Assembly (NCBI GenBank): GCA_950295325.1 | Contig: OX485806.1 | Location: 37,014,001 to 37,078,000, forward strand | Reading direction: 5' to 3' | From: Polytrichum commune | Lineage: Eukaryota; Streptophyta; Polytrichopsida; Polytrichales; Polytrichaceae | Length of the DNA: 64,000 bases | Part shown: positions 45,572 to 56,800 of the stretch, piece after piece | Layout of the letters: each line of letters opens with the position of its first letter | Position numbering within the stretch: the first letter of the stretch is position 1 | Notes under the pieces: generated by a model | Told to the model about the DNA's origin: nothing | What the model saw: the letters and a program-made list of their open reading frames with translations, nothing else | The model's database searches: none | Translations under genes and position numbers: made by a program

Positions 45572-46920
45572 TTATTCATTGGTTATTTGGTCTATCGAGA
45601 CCAAATTCAACTTGCCTCCTTTTGCCATAGGAATCCTTGTCAACTTTAAAGTCACCTCTTTGCCATTAACGCAAACTACAAGCCGCACCGGCTTGTGCCT
45701 CACATCCACTGTGTGAATCTCAAAGAATATTTCCCCCAAAATGATGTCCACCTCATCCATTCTACAAAGTGTGAAATTCTCATTAAATTCGACCATCCCA
45801 CCCTTTGAGTTCATATTCAATATCACCTCCTTTGTCTCATACGGCTCGCCCTTTGCAATCTCAACGTTAATGGGTTTGCCCGCTCTATGCGTTGGCAAAC
45901 CCAATTCCTTTTGCGAGCTTCGGGCTCATAAAGGAGTTCGTTGCGCTTGTATCAACCAAATATGAGATATTCAGACCATTGATTTTGGCCTTGATATTGA
46001 TACAGAAGACTTGGCATTGGTTTAAGGCTACTAGCGGTACAACCACAATTCGCCTTGACACTCACCTTGTTATCAAGACACGCCTCTTGAAAATGATCAA
46101 ATTTATTACATTTGTGGCACCGCTTGTCCTTCATGTCGCCGCCTTTGATTTTAACATTGGATGGTTTTTTTCTTTGATAGTCATTCTTGTTGGCAATTGT
46201 CCCGTCTGCTTGTCCTTTGAATTGGTTGTATTGCCTAAATTTTTTGCGCTCCTTATCTTGGGACCTATTTCAGCTTGAGCTACTTTATTGTGAGGGCTAT
46301 TTGACTTCTTTCCGGGGCCATTGACTTCAATTTTTTCCACAATCTTAATGATCTCCGTCACGTCTTCAGGAAACTTTGGAAACTTGTACAAGACATATAC
46401 CACCCATTTTTGTAAATCACCTAAGAAAATGCATTTCTTAGCAAATTCGTCTATCTTAGGTGTAGCATTTGTTTGGGCATTTGGACATTTACGCACGTAG
46501 GCCTTAAGAGACCATGTATGTCTCATTTGCACCAAATTCATTGTCTCTCACAATTCTTGATACTTTGGCGTGAATCTATTATCGTGCATTTCCTTGAAGT
46601 CGATCAAAGTTGAGTTTGCCGTCACCTCATGCTCTTGCTATTTTTTACTCGTCCACCATTGAAGTGCATGGTGTTTTAAAAATGTCACCGCTATGGAGAC
46701 CTTATCGTCCTCTTCGAACTTTTGAACATCGTAGTAGTTGTCTATTTCCAACAAAAATTCTTTGACCTTTCTCTACTTGGCATGTTAACTTTGGCTAACT
46801 TGTTTGTCGAAGAAAAAAACCTAGCACCTTGCATTATGAGGAATTGGATCATTTTGTCTTGTCGGACCCTCTTGTCCTTGTCACGCTTGATTTACGGAGT
46901 CTAGAAATTCAAACATTTTG
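45572..46920 (-). pseudogene. Ty3-type retroelement gag-protease remnant
   Basis: On the minus strand, from about 46920, decayed gag reads through KVKEFLLEIDNYYDVQKF, FLKHHALQWW (a gag hallmark) and PKYQEL, with several stops. The 46541-46131 part is open (VRKCPNAQ..., KFPEDVTEIIKIVEK). A shifted frame gives a zinc knuckle, CHKCNKFDHFQEAC (CX2CX4HX4C). The 45904-45572 part contains MDEVDIILGEIFFEIHTVDV, like retropepsin-type domains of Ty3 elements. No polymerase follows. It is a truncated, inactive fragment. Confidence 0.7.
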
Positions 46921-47325
46921 ATGAAGGGGACAAATGATGGAGGGATCCAAGATGTAGTTGAAGGACTCACGTAACGATTAACGAGGTACAATCTTTGGTA
47001 GGCTTAAGGTTTTTGTAAAAGCTTCAAGGAGCAAGGATATAAGTGGGATTAAATCAGATAAGTTAGATCAGATATTAGATTTGATTAGTTCAGAGATTAA
47101 TTCAAAAATTAGATTAACGATTACATCAAATAGCACCGGGAGTTGCAAAATGGAATGTAAAGCGAGATGAGAAGATGCAATGCGAGATGAAGAGATGAAA
47201 TGTGAGATGGAAAGATGCAATGTGGGATGGGGAGGATGAAACCTGGGATGAATGCCTCGAACAGAAAAGAAAAGAAAATCAGATTTAGATTTAGACAAAA
47301 GAAGTGAGAGGCTAGAATAAGGAGG

Positions 47326-49602
47326 TATGAGCCCAAAATGAGTGCTCATATTTGTTTTATGTTTAGAATTTAATTAGAGTTGTAATCGGAGTGTTATTGA
47401 AACAATCAAAAGTATAAAAAGAGTGAGGAGTGGTGTGGATTTATGTTTAGGCCTTAAGCCATTTTGTGTGGTGTATTAGAAGCTTAGTGACATTAGGGAG
47501 TGTTTTGATTAGCGGAGTAGTGCTTGAGGGGGCAAGGGGAAGTGCCTTTGATTTTAATTGTTTGAATTAGAACGTGTCCTTGTTGGTTTAGGAGTTGAAG
47601 GGTTAGCGGAGAGGATGAGGTCCTCCTAAGGGGGAGAAGGTTAAGGGGTTGTGATTGGATGCCTTATCTCTCCTCTTCCTCCCTTATCCTCTCTTCTCCT
47701 TAAGTTCCCTCTCTTTACCTTTTCCTCTCTCTTCTTCACATTCATTCTCTATTTTTCTCTCCCTCTCCCTCTTAGAGGTGTGTGTGTGTGAGTGTGAGTG
47801 TGTGAGTGTGAGTATGGGAGTGTGTGTGGGTGTGATTGTGTGTTGTAGTGTGGTAGGAAATGATTTTTATTAGGGAAGAACTTAGAAAGATAGTTGACTA
47901 AGGTAGGAACTAGTTAGTAGTTTAGTAGGATTAGTTAAGAAAATAGTTGATTAAGGTAGGAACTAGGTAGTAGTTTAGTAGAATTAGTGGACTTGTGAGG
48001 ATACTTAGTTAGGGGGTTGTTAGGGATTAATTGGGTACAGCAGAGTTGGGACTAGGTTCAGTTCTGGAGCGGCCCAGCAGAGCTGGGATTAAGTTCAGTT
48101 TGGGAGTGGCCCAACAGAGTTGGGACTAGGTTCAGTTCTGGGGCAGCCCAGCAGAGCTGGGATTAAGTTCAGTTTGGGAGTGGCCCAACAGAGTTGGGAC
48201 TAGGTTCAGTTCTGGGGCAGCCCAGCAGAGCTGGGATTAAGTTCAGTTTGGGAGCGGCCAGCAGAGCTAGGACTAGGTTTAGTTATGGAGCGGCCAGCAG
48301 AGCTGGGACTAGGTTCAATTTTGGAGCGGCCCAGCAGAGCTGGGATTAAGATCAGTTTGGGAGCGGCCCGGCAGAGCTGGGATTAAGTTCAGTTTGGGAG
48401 TGGCCCAGCAGAGCTGGGACCAGGTTCAATTCTGGAGCGGCCAGCAGAGCTGGAATTAAGTTCAGTTTGGGAGCGGCCAGCAGAGCTGGGACTAAGTTCA
48501 GTATTGGGAGCGGCCCAGCAGGGTTGGGACTAAGTTCAGTTTGGGAGCTAGTGGTTTAGGAGAAGAGGGTTGAGATTACCATATTCTAAGGAAAGGGGAA
48601 CTTACTAGGTTGACAATAGATTATATTATAGCTAGTTAGTAGATTTAACACGTAATGTTAGTTAGATGCTTAGTCATTAGCATGTTGGTTGACCACTATA
48701 CATTATAAGGTGGCAATAAGAGATGGACTTGGGATTGAGGGGGGTACCACATGGGGGGTAGGCAGGCCGTACTGCTTGCCCCCATTGGCCGAGCCCACCT
48801 GCCACTTACCACACCAAGGGCAGGCAGGTGAGAGGCTATCCCTGGTGGCATCCCCGAGGGGCAGGGAGACTCTACCAGGGAAAATACACTGGCAGCGCTC
48901 ACCTGCCGTGCCACATCAGATGGCGGGACCACCATATGGCGTCTCCTCCAGCACCCTCACTCCCCGCTCCTGCTCCGAGCTCCCTCACTCCCTGGCAGAG
49001 TGTGGTGGGGGTCAGGGGCAGCGGCTGACGTGCCACCCCCCACCCTAGCCTTTACCTCCTCCCAGGCTGCCACTCATGTGGTATCGGCCTGAGTTGTGTG
49101 GGATTGCACTCGGTTACGCTAATAGCGCCATGATAGAGAAGAGTGTTTTTTAACACTTGTGTCTTTATTATGGAATAAATTGAAGTGCTAAGCTTGATGT
49201 GAAGTACTAGGGTGGGTTGTGTGGTTCTACACGCAGAGAACGGCCTTGGGTTGACAATGGGGGATTAATACATGAGAAACTTAATTGCCACATGGAGTCT
49301 ACAAGGCATAACCTCATGGAGGCTAAGATCACTAATGATGAAGCCTTGGCCAAAGCTAAGGTTTCAAGAAGAATATCCTTAAGGGCGTGTGTAGCCAAGG
49401 CCAAGGGTTGGACCCTTGAAAAGGCCAACGCTCCACCCATTCATGAGGCTAGCATTAATAAAATGACATGACTTTAAGTAAGGTGGGTGCCCAATGAGAT
49501 GGATATTACATTTCACGCTACCCCAAGTTCTATGGAGTGCATGTGATTCTCAAAACTATCACCCGGACTAGGACACTTAAGGGTGGTGGGTTTGGCCTCA
49601 CA
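47326..49602 (-). mobile_element. Solo LTR, TGTGAG...CTCACA family, long member with minisatellite
   Basis: Flanked by GGAGG (47321-47325 and 49603-49607). The lower end reads TATGAGCCC (one change from TGTGAGCCC) and the upper end GGCCTCACA. The last 60 bp match the ends of the other two members. It is 2,277 bp because a roughly 38-bp GC-rich unit (core GCCCAGCAGAGCTGGGA) is repeated about 13 times at 48040-48550. GT-rich and CT-rich tracts lie at 47640-47850. A 119-codon frame at 48689-49048 is not convincing. Confidence 0.85.
48040..48550. repeat. Minisatellite of about 38-bp units within the solo LTR
   Basis: About 13 units alternate 'ctgggactaggttcagttctgg' -like and 'ctgggattaagttcagtttggg' -like halves joined by GCRGCCCAGCAGAG. 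Confidence 0.85.
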
Positions 49603-50182
49603 GGAGGACAAAGAGATCTAGATTAGATTAAGTGAATATTAGTGATGACAAAAAGGGACCAGAGTGAGAAGGCGCAAAACGCTTAAGAAAGAAGAGGTAG
49701 GAGTTTAGATTGGATCTAGGGGAGGACGACAATCAACCAAAAAATAAAGGAAAAAAGGGAAGTAGCTAGGAAGGAATGTAAATCAGGGAAGGGAAAGCAA
49801 CTCAGGAAAGAGAGAAAGAGAGAGAGAAAGGAAGAGAGATCTGCACGGAGGGAGAAGATCTAGAGAAGTTAGTAGGCGAAGGAGAGATTTGTGAGGGAGG
49901 GTCCTGAAGAGTGGAGCCTGATCTGGAGCGGAACCAAGGAGGAGGAGATTTCTAGCACAAAGGAAGATTTGATCTAGAAGAGAGAGGGGAGCGGAGTGCA
50001 GGTGAGAAAGAAGCTCCAGTGGACTGATTCGGAGAGGAGGAGCCCTGGAGCCTCTTCGATGAGGCGGAGTCTGCTGGAGGAGAGGAGAGTCTGATGAGCC
50101 TGGAGGAGGACATCTAGAGAGCTTGGGGAGGGAGTCCGCGAGAGGTATGGCCCAAAGCAGCTGGGAGCTAGACTAGGACTAA
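49603..50182. other. Purine-rich stretch, no gene
   Basis: GA-rich on the plus strand. Removing the solo LTR joins it to the DNA upstream of the Ty3 gag fragment, so it may be that element's leader or LTR. Confidence 0.4.
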
Positions 50183-50730
50183 GGGCCAAGTTCCATGTGC
50201 CGGTCCCAGTCCGTTTTTTTCAAAATAAATGGGTGGGCCGGTGAAAAGAGGGTGGTGCCATGTGCCCATCCTTCTCACCCAAGGACCGGTACCCCCCATG
50301 GATGGGTGTCCCACATTTTGTGTTGTGCAAGAACGGGTGCCAAAGGACCAACGGTCCTAACGGTCACAAGAAGGACATGTGCCGGTTAGAAAGCTCCGGT
50401 GACCGGATCGGCCAGTCACCTAGGGTACACCCTTGGATACTAAAGGCCACTTTGTTCTTCTAGTCCCTTCTTTTGAGGAGTAATCCTAGGGAAAGCGTAT
50501 TTTATGATGTTTTTAGAATCTAGATGACCTTCATTGCCAGTGACCTTCATAAAGTGTCATGTCTTATCACTCACCAAATTTAGTTAGAAAGTAGGAAATC
50601 GAAAAAAACCGGCACCCCACATAGAAGTACCCCTCCATAAAATGGGTGACATCACCCATTTTTTGGATGATGTCACCCGTTTCTCACCCATTTAAAAAAC
50701 GGACCGGGACCGGCACATGGAACTTGGCCC
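50183..50730. mobile_element. Tourist-like (PIF/Harbinger) MITE, complete
   Basis: Begins GGGCCAAGTTCCATGTGCCG and ends with its inverted complement. Ends pair for more than 30 bp. TAA flanks both sides (50180-50182 and 50731-50733), the duplication expected of PIF/Harbinger elements. Length 548 bp, no coding capacity. Confidence 0.88.
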
Positions 50731-50733
50731 TAA

Positions 50734-51075
50734 GGGCCAAGTTCCATGTGCCGGTCCCGGTCCGTTATTTTCAAAATAAATGGGTGGGCCGGTGAAAAGA
50801 GGGTGGTGCCATGTGCCCATCCCTCTCATCCAAGGACCGGTACCCCCCATGGATGGGTGTCCCACATTTTGTGTTGTGCAAGAACGGGTGCCAAAGGACC
50901 AACGGTCCTAACGGTCACAAGAAGGACATGTGCCGGTTAGAAAGCTCCGGTGACCGGATCGGCCGGTCACCTAGGGTACACCCTTGGATACTAAAGGCCA
51001 CTTTGTTGTTCAAGTTTTTTTTTTGAGGAGTACTCCTAGGGAACGTGTATTTTATGATGTTTGAAGAATCTAGAT
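50734..51075. mobile_element. Second Tourist-like MITE, right end missing
   Basis: Starts directly after the shared TAA and matches the first copy for about 340 bp, ending near GAATCTAGAT. The right inverted repeat is absent. Confidence 0.82.
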
Positions 51076-52379
51076 CTTAACAATATATATACATATATAA
51101 GGCAAACAAACCAAAGGAAACACTCATAAAATATTTCAAAGACTATTTTGGTATCATTTAGGTGTCACAGTTAAGTTTTATTAAAACAAACACATGATTA
51201 TTTCACTTTATGTAGTGGTTACATTGATAATTAGATTATCAATTGGGGGTATAAACTTAAAAAAATCTCTATGTATCAGTACATGCAATGTTGACAGCCA
51301 CTCGCCTCACTCTAATTACTTGAACAACAATCTGGTATTGAGTAGGCTATTTACTTACCAAAACCGGAAGCACTTGGGTATAGTCCATACTCTTGCATTT
51401 AAATTAAAAAAATTAGTGTAACTTGAAATTTACAATGTAGTCAACATTAATCAAAATTGTTGACATTCTTAAATTAATTATGATTTTAAATTAGGTTTTC
51501 CTACTATAGCCTTTTACCAAATCTTGACCAAAGTAATCAGAATATTCATGGATTGCATCAATAAGCTAAACCACATATTGACAATCACATGAGGAATCTC
51601 TCCTCTGTAATAATTCAATTCTTCTACGAGGCAAACCCTAAACCATGTAAATGCATGTTATTTTTGCAAATATATTTACACAAAAATAATGAACTATGTG
51701 CTTTTCCTTTAAATTCATTCTAGACTACCGTTATCTTAATTCTAGTCAATATGTACTAATGATGGCCCATGTTACGTGTCGGGTTTAATAAAAAAAATGT
51801 ATCAAAAATCCCTTATAAACAATGTACAATGACGATTTCAACTAAAATAATAATATATATAAATATTTACATATTTCCATAGATGACAGTAGTACCAACC
51901 TACGCATATCAACAACACATATAATGAAATACAACCATGCGGCTGAATAATGTTATGACCTCCTTCAACATATGAAATGTTAAAAGTGGGGAGAAATTCC
52001 TCACCAAAACACAAGTTTTTGGAGAGTTAAAAAAAAACGCGCATATGTCATTGTATTTCATCTTCCCTATGGACATGTGGAGAGAAAGAAAGGTCTTTTG
52101 GTGACCTTCTATTGAATATCACAGTAAACTTTTTGCTAAACACAACTGCTTGCATTCAAATGGTCACTCCTTACACCATCTTTAAATATGCGTCAAACTT
52201 TACATATAACACCTCACTCTTAAGTCATAAAGTAGTTTATTTACATGTAAACTGGTAAATCTAGTAATTCTCCGTAAATTTGAAGGGCCTGTTAAATCGT
52301 CATGAATATTTAGGTGCAACTTTGACATAATTGATGTTCTTCCACCAAAAAACAATAGACTCATCAAATATATTTATAG
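51076..52379. other. Intergenic; right part is a unit 4 duplication block
   Basis: 51076-51940 holds no recognised feature. 51960-52379 matches 36940-37335 of unit 3 ('catcttccctatggacatgtgg') and is interrupted by the copia element. Confidence 0.55.
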
Positions 52380-52571
52380 TATTGGAAGATAGTGTTAGGT
52401 TGCAACGGTGACATTGTCCCATATGGGTTGTCTACGCTGGTCCTAACCCATACATATAAATAAAGGCATAAGGGGAGGAGCTAGTCACTCTCTCCATTGT
52501 ATGCAATCCTTGTGTGTTGTGTTCTATCTTTCTACGCTGATGTCTTTGCTTTCTCCTCTCATTTCCCAATA
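52380..52571 (+). repeat. copia 5' LTR, TA...TA ends
   Basis: Starts TATTGGAAG, ends TTTCCCAATA; terminal TATTGG pairs with CCAATA. The ends are fixed by the TATAG duplication and by the adjacent primer site. A CATATAAATAAAG TATA-box region lies in the middle. Confidence 0.9.
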
Positions 52572-52584
52572 GGTTATGGGCCCA
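52572..52584 (+). other. Primer-binding site, half-tRNA type
   Basis: GGTTATGGGCCCA directly abuts the LTR. It is complementary to the anticodon stem-loop region of plant initiator tRNA-Met rather than to its 3' end. Drosophila copia primes from this internal region using a tRNA fragment. Confidence 0.75.
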
Positions 52585-52812
52585 CTTTGCTTTAGAGCTT
52601 AGAGATCAACTTAGGAGGAGGTAGGAGAGAGCCGGATCTGATCGGAGGCGATTTTGAGGTGTTTCAAGCTTTTGGTGAAGTTTTGGAGTTTTGGAGCACT
52701 TTTGGAGCGCCTTGGAGCATTCTTGGACACTTGGACCAGCGTGGAGGATACCTTAGGTTGAGGTTCATTGTATCTTGAGTGTTTACGTGAGATCGATTCG
52801 CATTTTGAGGGT

Positions 52813-53759
52813 TTGAGGTGTTTTGAGTTCCAAAAGGCTTAGTTTTGGCTTTTTGATGGTTATGTAGTTATTTGGCTTAGTTTTGGAGTGGAGAGGTGCT
52901 GACTTGAGAGATCCATCCATTCAAAACTTACTTTGAGGTGTTTTGAGTTCCAAAAGGCTTAGTTGTGGCTTTTTGATGGTTATGTAGTTATTAAGCTTAG
53001 TTTTGGAGTGGAAAGGTGCTGATTTGAGAGATCCATCCATTTAAAACGAACTTGGAGGTGTTTTGAGTTCCAAAAGGCTTAGTTGTGGCCTTTTGATGGT
53101 TATGTAGTTATTTGGCTTAGTTTTGGAGTGGAAAGGTGCTGACTTGAGAGATCCATCCATTCTATGCTTACTTTGAGGTGTTTTGAGTTCCAAAAGGCTT
53201 AGTTGTGGCTTAGTTGTGGCTTTTTGATGGTTATGTAGTTATTTGGCTTAGTTTTGGAGTGGAAAGGTGTTGACTTGAGAGATCCATCCATTCAAAACTA
53301 ACTTTGAGGTGTTTTGAGTTCCAAAAGGCTTAGTTGTGGCTTTTTGATGGTTATGTAGTTATTTGGCTTAGTTTTGGAGTGGAAAGGTGCTGACTTGAGA
53401 GATCCATCCATTCTAAACTAACTTTGAGGTGTTTTGAGTTCCAAAAGGCTTAGTTGTGGCTTTTTGATGGTTATGTAGTTATTAAGCTTAGTTTGGGAGT
53501 GGAAAGGTGCTGACTTGAGAGATCCATCCATTCTATGCTTACTTTGAGGTGTTTTGAGTTCCAAAAGGCTTAGTTTTGGTTTTTTGATGGTTATGTAGTT
53601 ATTTGGCTTAGTTTCGGAGTGGAAAGGTGCTGACTTGAGAGATCCATCCATTCAAAACTAACTTTGAGGTGTTTTGAGTTCCAAAAGACTTAGTTTTGTA
53701 TTTTTGATGGTTATGTAGTTATTTGGCTTAGTTTCGGAGTGGAAAGGTGCTGACTTGAG
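52813..53759 (+). repeat. Eight tandem 120-bp repeats in the copia leader
   Basis: Units start TTGAGGTGTTTTGAG (third: TGGAGG) at 52813, 52933, 53053, 53173, 53304, 53424, 53544 and 53664. One unit is 131 bp because GCTTAGTTGTG is doubled. They lie between the primer site and gag and contain no long plus-strand ORF. Confidence 0.93.
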
Positions 53760-53874
53760 TGTGTGAGAACCTTGAATTAATTCCAAAGTTTAAAATCAAA
53801 TTCTAAATTTTTTCGAGGGCTTTGTAGCCCTCATGGTACATTAAGTGAGTGGGAGCTTGCATTTGAGTTGCAAA

Positions 53875-56800
53875 ATGGCTTCTAGTGAGGGCGATGGCCA
53901 CATCACGCTCGACAAGTTTGGCGGCGACAACTTCAACCTCTACAAGTTCAAGTTGGAGATGGTGATGTCCACCAAAGACCTTTGGGAGATCGTGGAGGGG
54001 TCGGAGTTGCCGCCACCGTCCACGGCGAGCGACGAGGTCAAGAAGGCGTACGAGCGTCGATGCAAGAAAGCCTTCGCCATCATTGCCACGAGCTTGGTGG
54101 ACAAGGAGTTGGCGCACATCAAAGGGTGTAAAGGACCGGCGGAAGCGTGGAAAACGTTGTGCAACATCCACGAAACCAAAAGCTTGTCCAACATCTTGTT
54201 CATTAGGCGCAAGTTTTTCACCATCAAGATGGACGAAGGCGCCGACATCCTCGACCACATCAACAAGGTAAAATCTCTCGCCGACCAACTCACATGCTTG
54301 GAGGTGCCAATGAAGGACGAGGATGTGGTCATGACCTTGCTCGATAGCCTACCGCCTTCATTCGACCATTTGATCACGGCGTTGGAGACGCGCCCCATGA
54401 AGGAGCTCACGTTGGATTTCATCACCGCACGTCTCATGCACGAGGTGTCCAAGAGGAAGGAGAAGGAGCCTCAAGGAGACGATGCGGCCATGTTGTCCCG
54501 CCAACTTCGCACGTTCGACAACAACGAGAGGCGAGGTGAGGGCCCGAGGTGCTACAATTGTGGTAAGTTGGGCCACCTTGCTCGCAATTGTCGATTGAAA
54601 CGCAAGGTGAATGCCAACGTCGCGAGGTCGAGCGATGATTTTGCATTTGTTGTGAGAGATGGGGCGTCTAAAACCTCCACCACTAGATGGATAGTTGATT
54701 CGGGGGCCTCGAACCACATAACACCGCATAAGCAATTTTTCGACACGTACGAATTCATTTCGGGCCGTAAAGTGTTTATGGGTGACAATGGCATCGTAGA
54801 GGTCCTAGGCAAAGGCTCCATTCTAGTGCAAACACGTGTGAAGGGTCGTGCACGGAGCATTAGAATGCACGACGTGCTTCACGTGCCCGACTTGCATTCC
54901 AACTTGCTTTCGGTGAGCAAACTCATATCGCGGGGTTTGAAAGTGCAATTCAACTCGTTGGGATGCGTGGTGAGGGCGAGCAACGGCGAGATGTTGGCCG
55001 TGGCGTCGTTGGAGTCCAATTTGTACCAATTGGACACGAAGGTGATGCATGAGGCCGAAACGAGTTCTTTGGCGCATTCGGAGGCGAACTCGCATCCTTT
55101 GGAGCTTTGGCACAAGAGGTTGGGGCATCTCAACGCCAATAGCGTGAAATCGCTCCAAACCATGGTGAGCGGCATGGACGTGCAAACGGTGCCCAACGAC
55201 GTGCATTCGTTCGCGTGCGAAGGATGCGTCCAAGGCAAGCAAGCAAGGCGTCCGTTTCCCACGGAGGGAGGCACCCGCGCCACCAAGATCTTAGAGCTCG
55301 TGCATTCCGACGTGTGCGGGCCGATGAAAACGCCGTCCATCGGAGGCGCAAGGTATTTTCTCACCTTTATTGACGATTTTTCGCGCAAGATTTGGGTGTA
55401 TGTGCTCAAATCCAAGAGCGAGGTGTTGGCAAGGTTCAAAGAATGGAAAACCTTGGTGGAAAGGCAATCGGAACACGTAGTGAAGGTCCTTAGGACGGAT
55501 AACGGCGGGGAATACATTTCTAAGGCATTCGATGATTTTTTAAGCAAACATGGCATTGCACGCCAAAATTCTTCACCTTACACGCCGCAACAAAACGGGG
55601 TGGCCAAACGGGCCAATCGCACCATCGTAGAGATGGCACGGTCCATGATTCATGCCCAACGCCTCGGCCACGAATTTTGGGCGGAGGCGGTGTGCAATGC
55701 GGTGTACGTGCGCAACCGGTGTCCCACGAAGGCCGTGGAAGGTAAGACGCCCGAGGAAGCGTGGAGCGGGAGGATGCCGCACGTGTCCCACATGCGCGTG
55801 TTCGGTTGCGTGGCTTATGCGAAGGTGCCGGATCAACGGCGGACGAAGTTGGACGCGAAGGGCGTCAAGTGTTTGTTCCTCGGATATTGCGAAGGCACGA
55901 AGGCGTACCGGCTCATTTGCTTGGAGACGAAGAAAATCATCAAGAGTCCGGACGTGGTGTTTTTCGAGGACAAAACGCATTTGGAGGATTGTCCAAGTGG
56001 GAGCATTGACGAAACACCGGCGGTCAAGGTGGACATATCCGCCAAATCGGACGTGGACGAGTCGGAGGCCAACGGCGACGATCCTTTGGAGGACCTCGAC
56101 ATCGAGGAGGAGGAGGAGGATGCGGAGGCCAACATTCCGGCCATGAAATCCACTCGTAACGCGGAGGCATCGAAACTTGACAACGGTAAGAAACCCGCAA
56201 CCAAAGCACCTCCACCACCGCAACATAGCAATGAAACCATGGGCCATTCTAGGTATCCGGATAGGGCACGCAAACCGCTCGGGGAATGGTGGAAGAACCA
56301 CATTCCGCCGCCCCAAGACAAAGAGCATGCAAACATGGCAACCATCGGGGAACCTAGAAATGTGAGAGAGGCCATTCAATCGAGTGATGCGAGCGAGTGG
56401 GAGTTGGCTATGCAAGAGGAGTTCGAATCTCTCATTGCCAACGGCACGTGGAAGTTAACTCCGTTGCCGAAGGGCCGCAAGGCCGTGAAGTGCAAATGGG
56501 TGTTTAAAACGAAAAAAGATGCGAGAGGCGTGGTGGTTCGTTTCAAAGCAAGGTTAGTAGCAAAGGGGTGCTCGCAAGTGGAAGGCGTAGACTTTAGCGA
56601 AACCTTTGCACCGGTGGCCAAATTCAACACCATTCGAGTCATACTCGCATTGGCGGCGGCCATGGGCTTGGAGATACATCAAATGGACGTGAAGACCGCA
56701 TTCTTGAACGGCGAATTGGACGTGGTGATCTACATGGAGCAACCGGAGGGGTTCGTGCAAAAAGGCCGAGAGCATCTCGTATGCAAGTTGAGGAAAACGC

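Noticed and set aside
48689..49048. 119-codon frame inside the solo LTR
   Set aside because: Lies in GC-rich non-coding LTR sequence and is not preserved in the other LTR copies.
52383..52568. copia LTR with TG...CA ends of 186 bp
   Set aside because: With those limits no flanking duplication exists. Extending to TA...TA gives a perfect TATAG duplication and an abutting primer site.
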